From Roseibium sp. Sym1 (lineage in GTDB: Bacteria; Pseudomonadota; Alphaproteobacteria; Rhizobiales; Stappiaceae), in NCBI RefSeq assembly GCF_027359675.1, contig NZ_CP114786.1, positions 4,252,501 through 4,316,500 on the forward strand: a stretch of 64,000 bases of DNA, written 5' to 3'. Made by a program: the position numbers and the translations under genes. Positions 43,368-52,178 of this stretch are shown here, piece by piece. The notes under the pieces are model-generated. The model searched no databases. It saw only the letters and a program-made list of their open reading frames with translations, and was not told where the DNA came from. Position 1 is the first letter of the stretch. Each line of letters begins with the position of its first letter.

Positions 43368-44396
43368 ATGGACAATCCCGCGCTGGTCGACGTCACCAGA
43401 GGCTCCGTGACCGAAAGCGTTCATCGCGGCAGTATTGCCATTGTCGATACGGCGGGCAAACCTGTCTGTGAAATCGGCAATGTCGAAGCGCGTGTGTTTC
43501 CGCGTTCCGCCATCAAGGCCCTGCAAGCCCTGCCGCTGGTGGAATCGGGGGCGGCCGATGCGCTGGACCTGTCCGATGCCGAACTGGCGCTGGCTTGCGC
43601 CTCGCACAGCGGCGAGGAGGTTCACGCAAATTCGGCGCGCGTCATGCTGATGAAGGCCGGACTGAGCGAGGACGACCTGGAATGCGGGCCGCAATGGCCG
43701 CAGCGCATGGAAGACGCGGCCAAGCTGATCCTGGCCGACGAGACACCCTGCGGGCTGCACAACAACTGTTCGGGCAAACATGCAGGGTTTCTCGGCCTTG
43801 CCAAGGTGATGGGAGTCGACACCAAGGGGTATGTCGACGCCGGTCATCCTGTGCAGCGGGAAATAAAGCTGGTGATGGAACAGTTGACCGGCGACACGCT
43901 GTCGGAGGACGTCTGCGGCACGGATGGTTGTTCCATTCCGACCTACGCGACACCATTGCAGAAATTCGCGCGGGCCTTTGCCGCGTTCGGAACGGGCGAG
44001 GGCCTGGAACCGCAGCGCGCCGACGCCGCACAGCGTCTCTACGACGCCTGCATCAACGAGCCTTACATGGTCGCCGGCGCCGACAGGTTCTGCACAAAGG
44101 TGATGGAAGGGTTCCGCGGGCGGGTCTTCGTCAAGACCGGGGCCGAGGGCGTGTTCTGCGGTTCGGTGCCCGAACTCGGTTTCGGTATCGCTCTCAAATG
44201 CGACGACGGCGCAACGCGCGCCGCCGAGGTGATGATGGCGACGGTGCTGGAAGCTCTTCTGGAGTTGAACGAAGACGAGGCCGCGCTTCTGGACGGGCTG
44301 GTCAATCCGCCGATCCTGACCCGGCGCGGGATCCAGGCCGGCCATATCCGGCCGAGACAGGACTTCCTGGCGGCGTTGAAGGCCGCGCTGCCGTAG
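43368..44396 (+). CDS. Asparaginase, AnsA/asparaginase II family (Rhizobium type)
   Basis: 342 residues from the ATG at 43368, where the family pattern begins (DNPALVDVTRGSVTESVHRGSIAIVD); an ATG four codons earlier is possible. Landmarks include PRSAIKALQALPLVESGAAD, CASHSGEEVH, NNCSGKHAGFL and DGCSIPTYATPL. This family is unrelated to the E. coli asparaginases and was described from Rhizobium etli. It hydrolyses asparagine to aspartate and ammonia; the CSGKHAG Cys-Lys pair is typical of this zinc-dependent group. The length (about 340) is normal. Follows the aminotransferase gene by 38 bases. Confidence 0.9.
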   Translation: MDNPALVDVTRGSVTESVHRGSIAIVDTAGKPVCEIGNVEARVFPRSAIKALQALPLVESGAADALDLSDAELALACASHSGEEVHANSARVMLMKAGLSEDDLECGPQWPQRMEDAAKLILADETPCGLHNNCSGKHAGFLGLAKVMGVDTKGYVDAGHPVQREIKLVMEQLTGDTLSEDVCGTDGCSIPTYATPLQKFARAFAAFGTGEGLEPQRADAAQRLYDACINEPYMVAGADRFCTKVMEGFRGRVFVKTGAEGVFCGSVPELGFGIALKCDDGATRAAEVMMATVLEALLELNEDEAALLDGLVNPPILTRRGIQAGHIRPRQDFLAALKAALP

Positions 44397-44415
44397 GGCT
44401 GGTACAGAAGTGGCT

Positions 44416-44542
44416 CACCCAACGACGTCATCCTGGGGAGGACCTTCAGGTCCGTCTCGAAGGATCGGCCGCTTGTTCTGACTGTGCCGCCCATCCTTCG
44501 AGACGCCGCTGACGCGGCTGCTCAAGATGACGTCGTTGGGTG
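44416..44542. repeat. Dispersed palindromic element, copy 2
   Basis: CACCCAACGACGTCATCCTGG at the left mirrors the right end AGATGACGTCGTTGGGTG. Inner arms GTCTCGAAGGAT / ATCCTTCGAGAC are present. This copy has longer terminal arms than the others. It lies between the convergent asparaginase and GNAT genes. Confidence 0.9.
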
Positions 44543-44556
44543 TGAATCGAGTTGGG

Positions 44557-45027
44557 TTAAAGATCCTTTTTCATCAATATCTTGTTGCCGGTTATTGAAG
44601 TTTCACTCCATCCAAGGTGACTGTAGAGCGTGACGTTTCCGGGCATGCCCACGTGGGTCGCAAGGTGAATTTCGGTAGCGCCGCCGTCCCGTGCTATGCG
44701 CTCCACATGCTCGATCAGGCACCTGCCCAGACCTTGTCCTTTCACATCCGGGTCAACGGCGATGTTCATCAGGTGGGCCCTTGAGCCCTTGAGCGAAAAG
44801 ATGGCGCAGCCGGTGATCCTGCGGCCCAACTCGGCGACAAGGACGTGATGATCGCGTATGTCGTCGGCAATACCTGCGGAGACATCCGGCAGGTCCGGAA
44901 GGTTCGATTTTACCGGTTGATAGGCGCGGTCGATACAGGATTTGAGGGCATCGACGTCTTGCAAACCGGCCTTGCGAATGGCTGGTTGGGCGCTTGTCCT
45001 TGTCACTGGAGTTGTCTCATGGCGCAT
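44557..45027 (-). CDS. GNAT-family N-acetyltransferase
   Basis: 156 residues from the ATG at 45027; a GTG at 45006 is an alternative. RKAGLQDVDALKSCIDRAY opens the domain, and VDPDVKGQGLGRCLIEHVERIA is a textbook acetyl-CoA loop (Q/K-G-x-G-x-G). LYSHLGWSET gives the terminal helix. Substrate unknown. The start overlaps the start of the divergent dimethylargininase gene by nine bases, an unusually tight arrangement. Confidence 0.9.
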   Translation of the reverse strand: MRHETTPVTRTSAQPAIRKAGLQDVDALKSCIDRAYQPVKSNLPDLPDVSAGIADDIRDHHVLVAELGRRITGCAIFSLKGSRAHLMNIAVDPDVKGQGLGRCLIEHVERIARDGGATEIHLATHVGMPGNVTLYSHLGWSETSITGNKILMKKDL

Positions 45028-45825
45028 CGCCCCGGCCTGTCCTTCCGTTTCACCCACGCGATCACCCGCACGCCCGCCGACAGTGTCGCCAACGGGATCC
45101 GCGCCGTGGATTCAGGTGACCCGAGCGGGGAAAAATTCCGCGAAGAACATGGGCTTTATGTGAAGGCACTGCAAGAGGCCGGTCTGACCGTCGACGTTCT
45201 GCCGCCGCTGGAGGCCTTTCCCGACAGCTGCTTTGTCGAGGACCCGGCCTTCTGTCTGCCGGAGGGGGCGATCCGGTTGCGTCCCGGCACGGCGAGCCGG
45301 GAGGGCGAGGGGCGGGAAATCCGGGCCGCGCTCGTTGCCCGCTTCGGCAAGGTGGTCGAACTGCCGGGCTCCGGTCATGTGGACGGTGGCGACGTGCTGA
45401 TGCTCGACGATGTCATCCTGATCGGCCTGTCGGCGCGCACCGACCGGGAGGGCGCGGACGCCTTCGCGAAGCTGCTGGGCGAGTGGGGCTACAAAGCCGA
45501 GGTCTGCGAGACACCGGAAGGCGTCCTGCATTTCAAGACGGCCTGCTCGACGCTCGGGGACAATGTCATCCTGGCCACAAGGGCGATGGCCGACAGCGGT
45601 TTCTTCGGTGACCGCAAGATCGTGCAGGTGGCTGAAGGCGAGGACTATGCGGCCAATGTCATCCGGGTGAACGACGTGGTGCTGGTGCCGGAAGGCTATC
45701 CGAAGACACAGGCGGCGATCGAGGCGGCCGGGTTCAGGACCGTCGTCCTGCCGACACACGAGGCCCGCAAGGTCGATGGCGGCCTGTCCTGCCTGTCGCT
45801 GCGGTTCGCGCTTGGTGCGGCGTGA
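45019..45825 (+). CDS. Dimethylarginine dimethylaminohydrolase / arginine deiminase-like protein
   Basis: 268 residues from the ATG at 45019 (GGAG 8 bases upstream). The guanidino-modifying fold is clear: FPDSCFVEDPAF, GSGHVDGGDVLML with the catalytic His, and the C-terminal nucleophile C258 in DGGLSCLSLRF. DDAH turns methylated arginines into citrulline plus methylamines. It is divergent from the GNAT gene and close to an asparaginase and an aminotransferase, so the region looks like amino-acid nitrogen salvage. Confidence 0.93.
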   Translation: MAHRPGLSFRFTHAITRTPADSVANGIRAVDSGDPSGEKFREEHGLYVKALQEAGLTVDVLPPLEAFPDSCFVEDPAFCLPEGAIRLRPGTASREGEGREIRAALVARFGKVVELPGSGHVDGGDVLMLDDVILIGLSARTDREGADAFAKLLGEWGYKAEVCETPEGVLHFKTACSTLGDNVILATRAMADSGFFGDRKIVQVAEGEDYAANVIRVNDVVLVPEGYPKTQAAIEAAGFRTVVLPTHEARKVDGGLSCLSLRFALGAA

Positions 45826-45839
45826 GGCCATAAAGACAA

Positions 45840-45946
45840 CGTCATCCTGAGGAGCGCGTTCACGCGCGTCTCGAAGGATGGGCGGCAATTTCAGAACTTG
45901 GCTGCCCATCCTTCGAGACGGCGCTTCGCGCCTCCTCAGGATGACG
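45840..45946. repeat. Dispersed palindromic element, copy 3
   Basis: CGTCATCCTGAGGAGCGCG...GTCTCGAAGGAT and ATCCTTCGAGACG...CCTCCTCAGGATGACG. Lies 14 bases after the dimethylargininase stop, in a convergent gap. Confidence 0.92.
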
Positions 45947-45990
45947 ACTGAATGTGTGGCGGGGCCATGTGACGGTTTGCTTCAGTGGTG

Positions 45991-47361
45991 TCAGGCGGCC
46001 ACCTGGTTGCCGTGGACGGTCAGGTTCGGGAACTCGGACACGTTGTTGAGTTCGCCGGTGGCTTTCTCAAGCCATTTGTAGCCGTTGATGGCTCCCGATT
46101 TTGATCCCTGGACGATGTTGCCCGTGATCACCGCCGAGCCGGCGCCGTCGACAATTGTAACGGCAATGCCGGTGCCGCAATCGCGGATGACATTCTGCGA
46201 GGCGGCAACATTGCGCATATAGGGACCCCAGCCGAGCATCAGGCCGAATTTCGGGGCGCCCTCGACCACATTGCCGGTCAGCGTGGTGTCGGCCTCGACG
46301 GCAATGCCGATGCCGAAACCGGCGACTTCCGGCGGGTAGGGGCCGTCCTTCTTGATGTTGCGGACCAGATTGCCGGAGCAAACCGCCATGCGGCCGCCGT
46401 CCAAGAAGTTGGCGATCGAGATGCCGATCGTGCCGCCATCGACGATGTTGTTGGCGATCACGGCGCCCTGGAAACCGAACTCCGAATAAATCGCGGTCTC
46501 GCCGGAGCGGAGACAGGAATTGCCGATGATCTGCACGTTGGAGCCGGCGTTGGAGCGGATCGCGGAAAAGGCGCAGTCGGTGACACGATTGTTCGAAACC
46601 ATCACCCCATGGGCGCGGAAGATGTTGATACCGTTTCCGAATTGGCCGGTGCCGCCATAGCGGGCGCCGATGCGCTCCACCCGGTTGCCGGAAACGATGG
46701 TGCCGTCCTCGCCCTCGCGCCAGCGATGCACCCAGATGCCGCCATTGGCGCAATCGGTGACGGTGTTGCCGGTGATGGCAAGGCCTGTGGCCTCGTTGGA
46801 GCGCAATCCGGCTTCCGCCGCCCCCGAGATGGTGCAGTTCTCCACGCGGCCCGAGCAGCGGTCCATCAACAAACCCATCTTGGAAGACCCGGCAATCTCG
46901 CAATTGTCGAGGGTGACGTTCCTGCAGCCGATGAAATGCAGCAGGCCTTCGGTGAAGTCTCCGATCGAGCGGTTGGCGCCGTCGAAGGTCACGCCGGTCA
47001 GACCGATATTGGAGACGCCCTCGGCGCGGATCAGCTGGCCGCCGCCGCCCTGGTAGACAAGACGCGTGCGCCCGGGCACACCGACGATGAGGGTGCCGGA
47101 AGGCAGGCGCAGGTTGGCGACCGGGTAGGTGCCGGCCGGCAGGAACAGCGCCCGGCCGCGTTCCACGGCCCGGTTGACCGCGTTCTGGAACTGGGCGGTC
47201 TGGTCGTCGGCGGCGTTGGGCAGCAGTCCGAGATCTTCGGAATCGATCGAGCCGCGCAGGTCGGCGACCTTCATCTGTGCAGAAGCGACTGTCCCGGAAA
47301 GACACAAGGCTGTCCCGGCAAGAAACGCACGGCGGTTCAGTTTCGGTCGTCTGTGTGTCAT
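45991..47361 (-). CDS. Tat-exported parallel beta-helix repeat protein (TIGR03808-like)
   Basis: 456 residues from the ATG at 47361. The N-terminus has a twin-arginine signal (KLNRRAFLAG) and a hydrophobic core ending in ASA. The mature part is a series of beta-helix rungs of about 22 residues rich in G-N-x-V/I turns (ITGNTVTDC, VSGNRVERI, VSNNRVTDC). It starts with a pectate-lyase-like segment (DDQTAQFQNAVNRAVERGRALFLPAGTYPV). The family is known from Rhizobiales as an uncharacterised twin-arginine repeat protein. No catalytic residues can be assigned. Directed to the periplasm. Confidence 0.9.
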   Translation of the reverse strand: MTHRRPKLNRRAFLAGTALCLSGTVASAQMKVADLRGSIDSEDLGLLPNAADDQTAQFQNAVNRAVERGRALFLPAGTYPVANLRLPSGTLIVGVPGRTRLVYQGGGGQLIRAEGVSNIGLTGVTFDGANRSIGDFTEGLLHFIGCRNVTLDNCEIAGSSKMGLLMDRCSGRVENCTISGAAEAGLRSNEATGLAITGNTVTDCANGGIWVHRWREGEDGTIVSGNRVERIGARYGGTGQFGNGINIFRAHGVMVSNNRVTDCAFSAIRSNAGSNVQIIGNSCLRSGETAIYSEFGFQGAVIANNIVDGGTIGISIANFLDGGRMAVCSGNLVRNIKKDGPYPPEVAGFGIGIAVEADTTLTGNVVEGAPKFGLMLGWGPYMRNVAASQNVIRDCGTGIAVTIVDGAGSAVITGNIVQGSKSGAINGYKWLEKATGELNNVSEFPNLTVHGNQVAA

Positions 47362-47540
47362 CGGCCCAGCCAATTGCTCAAAAACGTCCCGGATCGGGAA
47401 CGGGTTCGGTGTCTGTGCTGGACTTCGCAAGAGGCGTGCCGGTCGGAAAAGCCTTTGCGTGTGGCTGGTGCGGACAGGAAAGACCGGCCGGGGAAGGGGC
47501 CCGGCCGGCCGGTCAATCGGTCTTCAGGGGCAAAGACCGA

Positions 47541-48014
47541 TCAAAGGTCGCTCGGGTTCACGTTCTCCAGGTCACCCCACTTGGTGTCGGCGGTGGCGAT
47601 GAAGCCCGGGATGTCCTTGACCCAACGTTCCTGGATCGAGGGCGCGAGGTTGAGGTACAGCTTGCCGTCGACGATCTTCCAGAGGTCGGGATCGCCGTCG
47701 ACCTTGACGCCCATGGCGGTGCCGAAGGCGCAGAAACCGCCGTATTGCGGCAGGTACTTGTCCGGGTTCTGCTTGAAAAGGTCGCGGTTTTCTTCCGAAG
47801 CGAAGCGGTAGGTGGCACCATTGTGCACGGCGGTGATGGCAATGCTGCCGTCGTGCGGCTCGCCGTCCACGAAATAGGAAACGGGGTCGACACCGCGCAG
47901 GGCCAGACCGGTGATGGTGGTGTTGACATCAAAACCTCCGGCAAGGGCGTTCGAAACAAGGCCGGTGACAACAACAAGCGCGGCGAGGGAACCGCGGATC
48001 AGATTTGCAAACAT
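47541..48014 (-). CDS. YHS-domain periplasmic protein
   Basis: 157 residues from the ATG at 48014 (GGGAG upstream). Signal peptide about 1-28, then a YHS core: ALRGVDPVSYFVDGEPHDGS, TYRFASEENRDLFKQNPDKYLPQYGGFCAFG, ending DLWKIVDGKLYLNLAPSIQERW. YHS proteins bind metals, probably through the Cys and neighbouring residues of GGFCAFG. It is divergent from a TetR regulator, and two inverted operator-like sites lie in the shared promoter region. Confidence 0.9.
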   Translation of the reverse strand: MFANLIRGSLAALVVVTGLVSNALAGGFDVNTTITGLALRGVDPVSYFVDGEPHDGSIAITAVHNGATYRFASEENRDLFKQNPDKYLPQYGGFCAFGTAMGVKVDGDPDLWKIVDGKLYLNLAPSIQERWVKDIPGFIATADTKWGDLENVNPSDL

Positions 48015-48080
48015 ATGGAAATTCTCCCAAGGGGTTGAAGCTCGCCGGGGGACCAGATTGAAACCTTTGCCTTTTTTCGG

Positions 48081-48158
48081 TACCATTTGGTTCCTAATTA
48101 GGTGCAAGCTGTCCGATCCGCCCGGTGTTTCGGATATATAGTTAGGAACCGATTGGTA
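48081..48158. promoter_or_regulatory. Paired inverted operator for the TetR/YHS divergon
   Basis: TACCATTTGGTTCCTAATTA (48081-48100) and, inverted, TAGTTAGGAACCGATTGGTA (48139-48158) match at 17 of 20 positions once one is reversed. They lie between the divergent YHS and TetR genes and are the natural binding sites of the TetR protein, controlling both directions. Confidence 0.8.
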
Positions 48159-48219
48159 CAAAACACATGCACGTGACCTTGCGGTGAGGAAATCGTGAGC
48201 GACAGGAAAAGAGGTAGGC

Positions 48220-48798
48220 ATGGCCAGACCGCGCGAGTTTGACCCGGACGTTGCGATGGACAAGGCCATAGCCCTGTTCTGGGACGTCGGCTACGAGGAA
48301 GCTTCGCTCTCCGAACTGCTGACCGCCATGGAGATCACCAAGGGCTCGTTCTACAAGGCGTTCCGGGACAAGCAGTCCGTCTACATCGCCGCGTTGGACC
48401 GGTACAATGACGAGGTGATCAGCGCGACGGTCGCCTTTCTGGGCGACCCTGCGCAGGGGAGTGGCCGGGAGCGAATCCTCGGACTGTTCAGCAGGGTTGC
48501 GGCGGTCGTGCATGCCGATGGTGACCGGCTGGGCTGCTTTCTGTGCAACGCGTTGATCGACAAGGCGGCCGGTGGCGGCGCGGCGGAGGAGCGGTTGCAG
48601 GCGATGACCCACCGCCTGGAAGGTGGTTTCCGCCGGGCGCTGCTGGACGACGGGTTTGAAGACAGCTTGGCAAGAGCAACCGCGAGAGGCGTGCTGTCGG
48701 TCTATTTCGGCTTGCGGGTGCTGGGCAGGGCCGGACTGTCGTCCGAGATGGCGGGCGATTGTATCGGCCAGGTGGAGCGGTTGCTGGAGCGGGATTGA
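48220..48798 (+). CDS. TetR/AcrR-family repressor
   Basis: 192 residues with the N-terminal helix-turn-helix (AMDKAIALFWDVGYEEASLSELLTAMEITKGSFYKAFRDK) and an all-helical ligand domain with the TetR_C_16-like segment GCFLCNALIDKAAG. GGTTCC-type sites in the shared promoter fit autoregulation and control of the YHS gene. A palindromic element follows 46 bases after the stop. Confidence 0.93.
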   Translation: MARPREFDPDVAMDKAIALFWDVGYEEASLSELLTAMEITKGSFYKAFRDKQSVYIAALDRYNDEVISATVAFLGDPAQGSGRERILGLFSRVAAVVHADGDRLGCFLCNALIDKAAGGGAAEERLQAMTHRLEGGFRRALLDDGFEDSLARATARGVLSVYFGLRVLGRAGLSSEMAGDCIGQVERLLERD

Positions 48799-48843
48799 GG
48801 CCTCTGAGAAACCGGTCCTGCAGGGCAGTTCCTGATCATTCTG

Positions 48844-48950
48844 CGTCATCCTGAGGAAGCGCGTAGCGCTGTCTCGAAGGATCGGCCACTTGTTCCGGAG
48901 TGTTTGGCCGATCCTTCGAGACGGACCTGGCGGTCCTCCTCAGGATGACG
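48844..48950. repeat. Dispersed palindromic element, copy 4
   Basis: CGTCATCCTGAGGAAGCGC...GTCTCGAAGGAT and ATCCTTCGAGACGGACC...CTCAGGATGACG. Convergent gap between the TetR and pyroglutamyl-peptidase genes. Confidence 0.92.
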
Positions 48951-48995
48951 CTGTGGGTGGTGATAGGCACTTGGAAGGGGGCAGTGAAAAGCCGG

Positions 48996-49607
48996 TTACC
49001 CCAACCGCCGGGCAACCTCTTCCAGGATCCGGACGGCCGCCGTTTCGACCACGGCAAAGGCAGGTCGTTTATCGTTTGGGCTTTCCGGCAGGGCCGGTAC
49101 ATGGATGAAGATGCTCGGAATGCCGGAGCCGATCGAATCCCACAAAGTGGCATTGCAGAGATAGGTGCCGGCGTCCGCTGAGAGTTCCACGGGAGCGCCC
49201 GCGGCGCGGGCGGCTTCGCACAGTGCGCCTGCCGGGAGCGTCGACATCCGGGTTTCTTCCGCACCGGAGGCAAGCTGTGCAGCGGGCGCGGTCTCGCCGG
49301 CCGCGTCCGGCCGGACCTGTTCGGCCCTGTTGACCGCGCGGGTCTCGATGTTGAGCGTTGACCGGGTGCCGTCGACGCCAAAATGCACGATCGCGTCCGG
49401 ACGGATGTCACGCCGCAACTTGCCGGTCACTTCGTGACGCCCCGCCCATGTGGTCGGCAACACGTGAAAGACAAAGCGCACGGTTGAGGTGACTTCCCCG
49501 AGCCGGCCTGGCAGGGACTGCATCAGGTGTTCGGTCGGGTTGACCGGCGCTCCGGGAAAGGGCCTGAAACCCGTGACCAGAACGGTTTTCCACCCTTCTG
49601 CGGTCAT
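48996..49607 (-). CDS. Pyroglutamyl-peptidase I-like protein (C15 family)
   Basis: 203 residues. VLVTGFRPFPGAPVNPTEHLM is the family start. The catalytic triad is visible as E in LNIETRAVN, C in GTYLCNATLW and H in FIHVPALPE. Removes N-terminal pyroglutamate from peptides. Overlaps the MeaB gene upstream (ATGA 49604-49607), an odd pairing of unrelated functions in one transcript. Confidence 0.9.
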   Translation of the reverse strand: MTAEGWKTVLVTGFRPFPGAPVNPTEHLMQSLPGRLGEVTSTVRFVFHVLPTTWAGRHEVTGKLRRDIRPDAIVHFGVDGTRSTLNIETRAVNRAEQVRPDAAGETAPAAQLASGAEETRMSTLPAGALCEAARAAGAPVELSADAGTYLCNATLWDSIGSGIPSIFIHVPALPESPNDKRPAFAVVETAAVRILEEVARRLG

Positions 49608-50602
49608 GTGTTCAACCCCATCAGCGTCGCCAGTTCGTCGACGGCAAGCGAGACGGCAGTCCGGCCGGCCCGCACCTCGTCCTCAAGCGCCTTCAGGCGT
49701 TCAGCCGTGCCGGTGTTTGTCTTCAGGGCTTCCATCATGCGCTGCTGCAGCATGTCCCACATCCAGGCGACCTGCTGCCGGCTGCGCTTGTCGCCCCATT
49801 CGCCGCTCTTCTCCATGCGGTCTCGATAGACCTCGATCTGTTCCCACAGGTGGTCGAGGCCCTCGTTGGCCAGCCCGGAGATCGTGATCACCGGGGGTGT
49901 CCAGTTGGGAGATTTCGGCGCGAGGATATGCAGGGCGGCGCGATAGTCGGAAGCCGCCGACCGGGCACGAAGGGCACCGTCGCCGTCGGCCTTGTTGACG
50001 GCGATCATGTCGGCGATTTCCAGAACGCCTTTCTTGATGCCCTGGAGTTCGTCGCCGGCGCCCGGCAGCATCAGGACCAGAAAGAAATCGACCATGTCGG
50101 CAACGGTCGTCTCCGACTGGCCGATGCCGACGGTTTCCACCAGGATCACGTCGAAGCCCGCTGCCTCGCACAGAAGCATTGTTTCCCGCGTCTTTGCCGC
50201 AACACCGCCGAGGGTGCCGGCAGACGGCGAGGGACGGATGAAGGCATTGGTGTCGACAGCCAGGCGGGCCATGCGGGTCTTGTCGCCCAGAATCGAGCCG
50301 CCGGTGCGGGTGGAGGACGGGTCGACCGCCAGAACGGCAACCTTGTGACCCGCAGCTGTCAGGTTGGAACCGAGCGTATCGATGGTGGTCGACTTGCCGA
50401 CACCGGGTACGCCGGTGATGCCGACACGCAAGGCCTTGCCGGTGCGTGGCAGCAGCTCCTGGATCAGGTCACGGGCGAGGCGCCGGTGCTCGGCCTTTTT
50501 CGATTCGACCAGCGTGATCGCGCGTGCCAGTGCGGCGCGTTTTCCGGAGCGCAGATCTCCGGCGAGTTTTGCCGGGTCGAGGGAGGAAGCCTTGGCTGTC
50601 AT
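49604..50602 (-). CDS. meaB: Methylmalonyl-CoA mutase-associated GTPase MeaB/ArgK
   Basis: 332 residues of the G3E P-loop GTPase family. Walker A GITGVPGVGKSTTIDTL lies near residue 65, D in AVLAVDPSSTRTGGSILGDKTRM (switch regions), VETVGIGQSE, and the base-specificity NKAD. MeaB loads and protects the adenosylcobalamin of methylmalonyl-CoA mutase. The mutase small subunit lies 12 kb away at the right edge of the window. The C-terminal dimerisation helix (about 285-325) is present. Confidence 0.94.
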   Translation of the reverse strand: MTAKASSLDPAKLAGDLRSGKRAALARAITLVESKKAEHRRLARDLIQELLPRTGKALRVGITGVPGVGKSTTIDTLGSNLTAAGHKVAVLAVDPSSTRTGGSILGDKTRMARLAVDTNAFIRPSPSAGTLGGVAAKTRETMLLCEAAGFDVILVETVGIGQSETTVADMVDFFLVLMLPGAGDELQGIKKGVLEIADMIAVNKADGDGALRARSAASDYRAALHILAPKSPNWTPPVITISGLANEGLDHLWEQIEVYRDRMEKSGEWGDKRSRQQVAWMWDMLQQRMMEALKTNTGTAERLKALEDEVRAGRTAVSLAVDELATLMGLNT

Positions 50603-50777
50603 GACCCATGGCTTTAACGCAGGAATCGGAAAAGGTCACTGCCGCCAAAGGGAGAACTGTCCTGGAGCACATCCGGTTGTGGGACAAATCAGCGCCGGGA
50701 AAGCCCAAAAGATTGAACGGGAGCGGAAAAAGCGTGTTAGATACGGCCACTTCGAAACAACTGACTTCCGGTGCCGC

Positions 50778-51815
50778 ATGACGCCTTTGTCCTATCTCAA
50801 AGCTCCTTTCTGGGTTCTGGGCCTTGCCGGGACCGACAAGTCACCGCGCAAGAACCCTCTGCTTGGCAGCGAGAGGCTGAACAGCTGGGGCCTGCACAAG
50901 AAGCGGGTCAAGCTGGCCGCGGACCTCGCCGCGAGCCGTCGCGCCCGGCTGGCCGGACTTGTGGACCCGGAGCAGCGGGCGTTCTTTGACGAGAATGGCT
51001 ATTTCCTGGTGAAGAACTTTCTGCCGGATGAGGTCTACCGGCAGCTGAAGGAAGAAGTGTTCTCCCAGCCGCTCGAGGCGCGCGAGATGCGCCAGGGCCA
51101 GGCGGTGACGCGCATGACCCTGCTGCCGCCGGATGTGCTGGGGCGCAACCAGGCGCTTGGACAGGCGGTGCGCGATCCGCGCGCGCTCGACATGATCCGC
51201 TACGCGGCCTCGCAAGGCGGTCAGCCGCTCAATTTCATCCAGACGGTGCTGGTGGAGCCCCAGAAGGTTCAGAAGAAGGATCCGCAGTCGGATGCCCATG
51301 CCGACACGTTCCACGCCACGTCGAAAGCCTGGCTGTTCCTGCAGGATGTCGGCGAGGAGGACGGCCCGTTCTTCTTCGTTCCCGGTTCACACAAGCTCAC
51401 GAAGGAACGGCTGGAATGGGAATACGAGTGCTCGCTGACGGCGTCCAAGGACAAGCGCTCCCATCATGCCAACGGCTCCTTCCGTATCAGGGCGGATGAA
51501 CTTGCCGCCCTCGGCCTGCCGCAGCCAAAGAAGATGGTGGTGCCTGAAAACACTCTGATTGTTGCCGACACCTTCGCCTTTCATGGACGCACGCCGTCGG
51601 ACAAGCCGACCGTCCGCTCCGAGATCCACTGGCACATGCGCCGCAATCCGTTCCTGCCCTGGACGGGCGGCGACATCAAATCCCTGCCGTTCCTGAAGGA
51701 CCGGGGCATGCCGCTGCTGATGGACCTGGCCGATGTAGCGGAAAAGACCGTGAAGATGCGCAATGTCTGGCGGCCGGTCGGTGAGGTCATGGTGCGCTCG
51801 GAGGCGCATGTTTGA
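50778..51815 (+). CDS. Phytanoyl-CoA dioxygenase (PhyH) family protein
   Basis: 345 residues from the ATG at 50778, the first position where the family-like sequence starts; the frame is open well upstream but runs through the MeaB promoter. Fe(II)/2-oxoglutarate oxygenase facial triad: H/D in SDAHADTFH and distal H in DTFAFHGRTPSDK, with the following R for 2-oxoglutarate. The C-terminus (MRNVWRPVGEVMVRSEAHV) has a decayed duplicate 0.8 kb downstream. The substrate is unknown; ectoine hydroxylase-like and small-lipid hydroxylases share the pattern. Confidence 0.88.
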   Translation: MTPLSYLKAPFWVLGLAGTDKSPRKNPLLGSERLNSWGLHKKRVKLAADLAASRRARLAGLVDPEQRAFFDENGYFLVKNFLPDEVYRQLKEEVFSQPLEAREMRQGQAVTRMTLLPPDVLGRNQALGQAVRDPRALDMIRYAASQGGQPLNFIQTVLVEPQKVQKKDPQSDAHADTFHATSKAWLFLQDVGEEDGPFFFVPGSHKLTKERLEWEYECSLTASKDKRSHHANGSFRIRADELAALGLPQPKKMVVPENTLIVADTFAFHGRTPSDKPTVRSEIHWHMRRNPFLPWTGGDIKSLPFLKDRGMPLLMDLADVAEKTVKMRNVWRPVGEVMVRSEAHV

Positions 51816-52178
51816 AGCACATTGGTGACGGTCTGGGGTTTCGGGTTGCCAAATCCTCTCCCTCGTCCTGCCGAGCTGCCCCACCCAACTGCATCATCCT
51901 GAGGAGCCGCGACAGCGGCGTCTCGAAGGATTGGGCATGCGCTCGGAACAAATGGCCTGTCCTTTGAGACAGTGCTGACGCGCTTCCTCAGGATGACATC
52001 TATGGATTCTGGAAAGTTGCTTCAGAAAGAAAGAATTTGAGTATTGGAAGCTAAAGTCGCAAAAGAAGCTGAATTGCAAACATGTTAACGGTGTTCATTG
52101 AATAGGTAAGTTATAGATGGAATTTCAATTTTTAGGCGCATAGGGTTTAGCCGATGTGCGCCGTGGGTTGGTTTTTCG
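51816..52178. other. Intergenic region with a palindromic element
   Basis: Holds copy 5 of the dispersed repeat and about 180 bases of AT-rich DNA before a small membrane-protein gene. No other gene is supported. Confidence 0.7.
51892..51997. repeat. Dispersed palindromic element, copy 5
   Basis: CATCATCCTGAGGAGCCGC...GTCTCGAAGGAT and TCCTTTGAGACAG...CTTCCTCAGGATGAC; it has more mismatches than the other copies. It lies 77 bases after the PhyH stop codon. Confidence 0.9.

Noticed and set aside
49604..50602. An arginine-transport kinase role for the ArgK-type GTPase
   Set aside because: The family name is historical. The P-loop GTPase motifs and a mutase gene nearby support the MeaB role.
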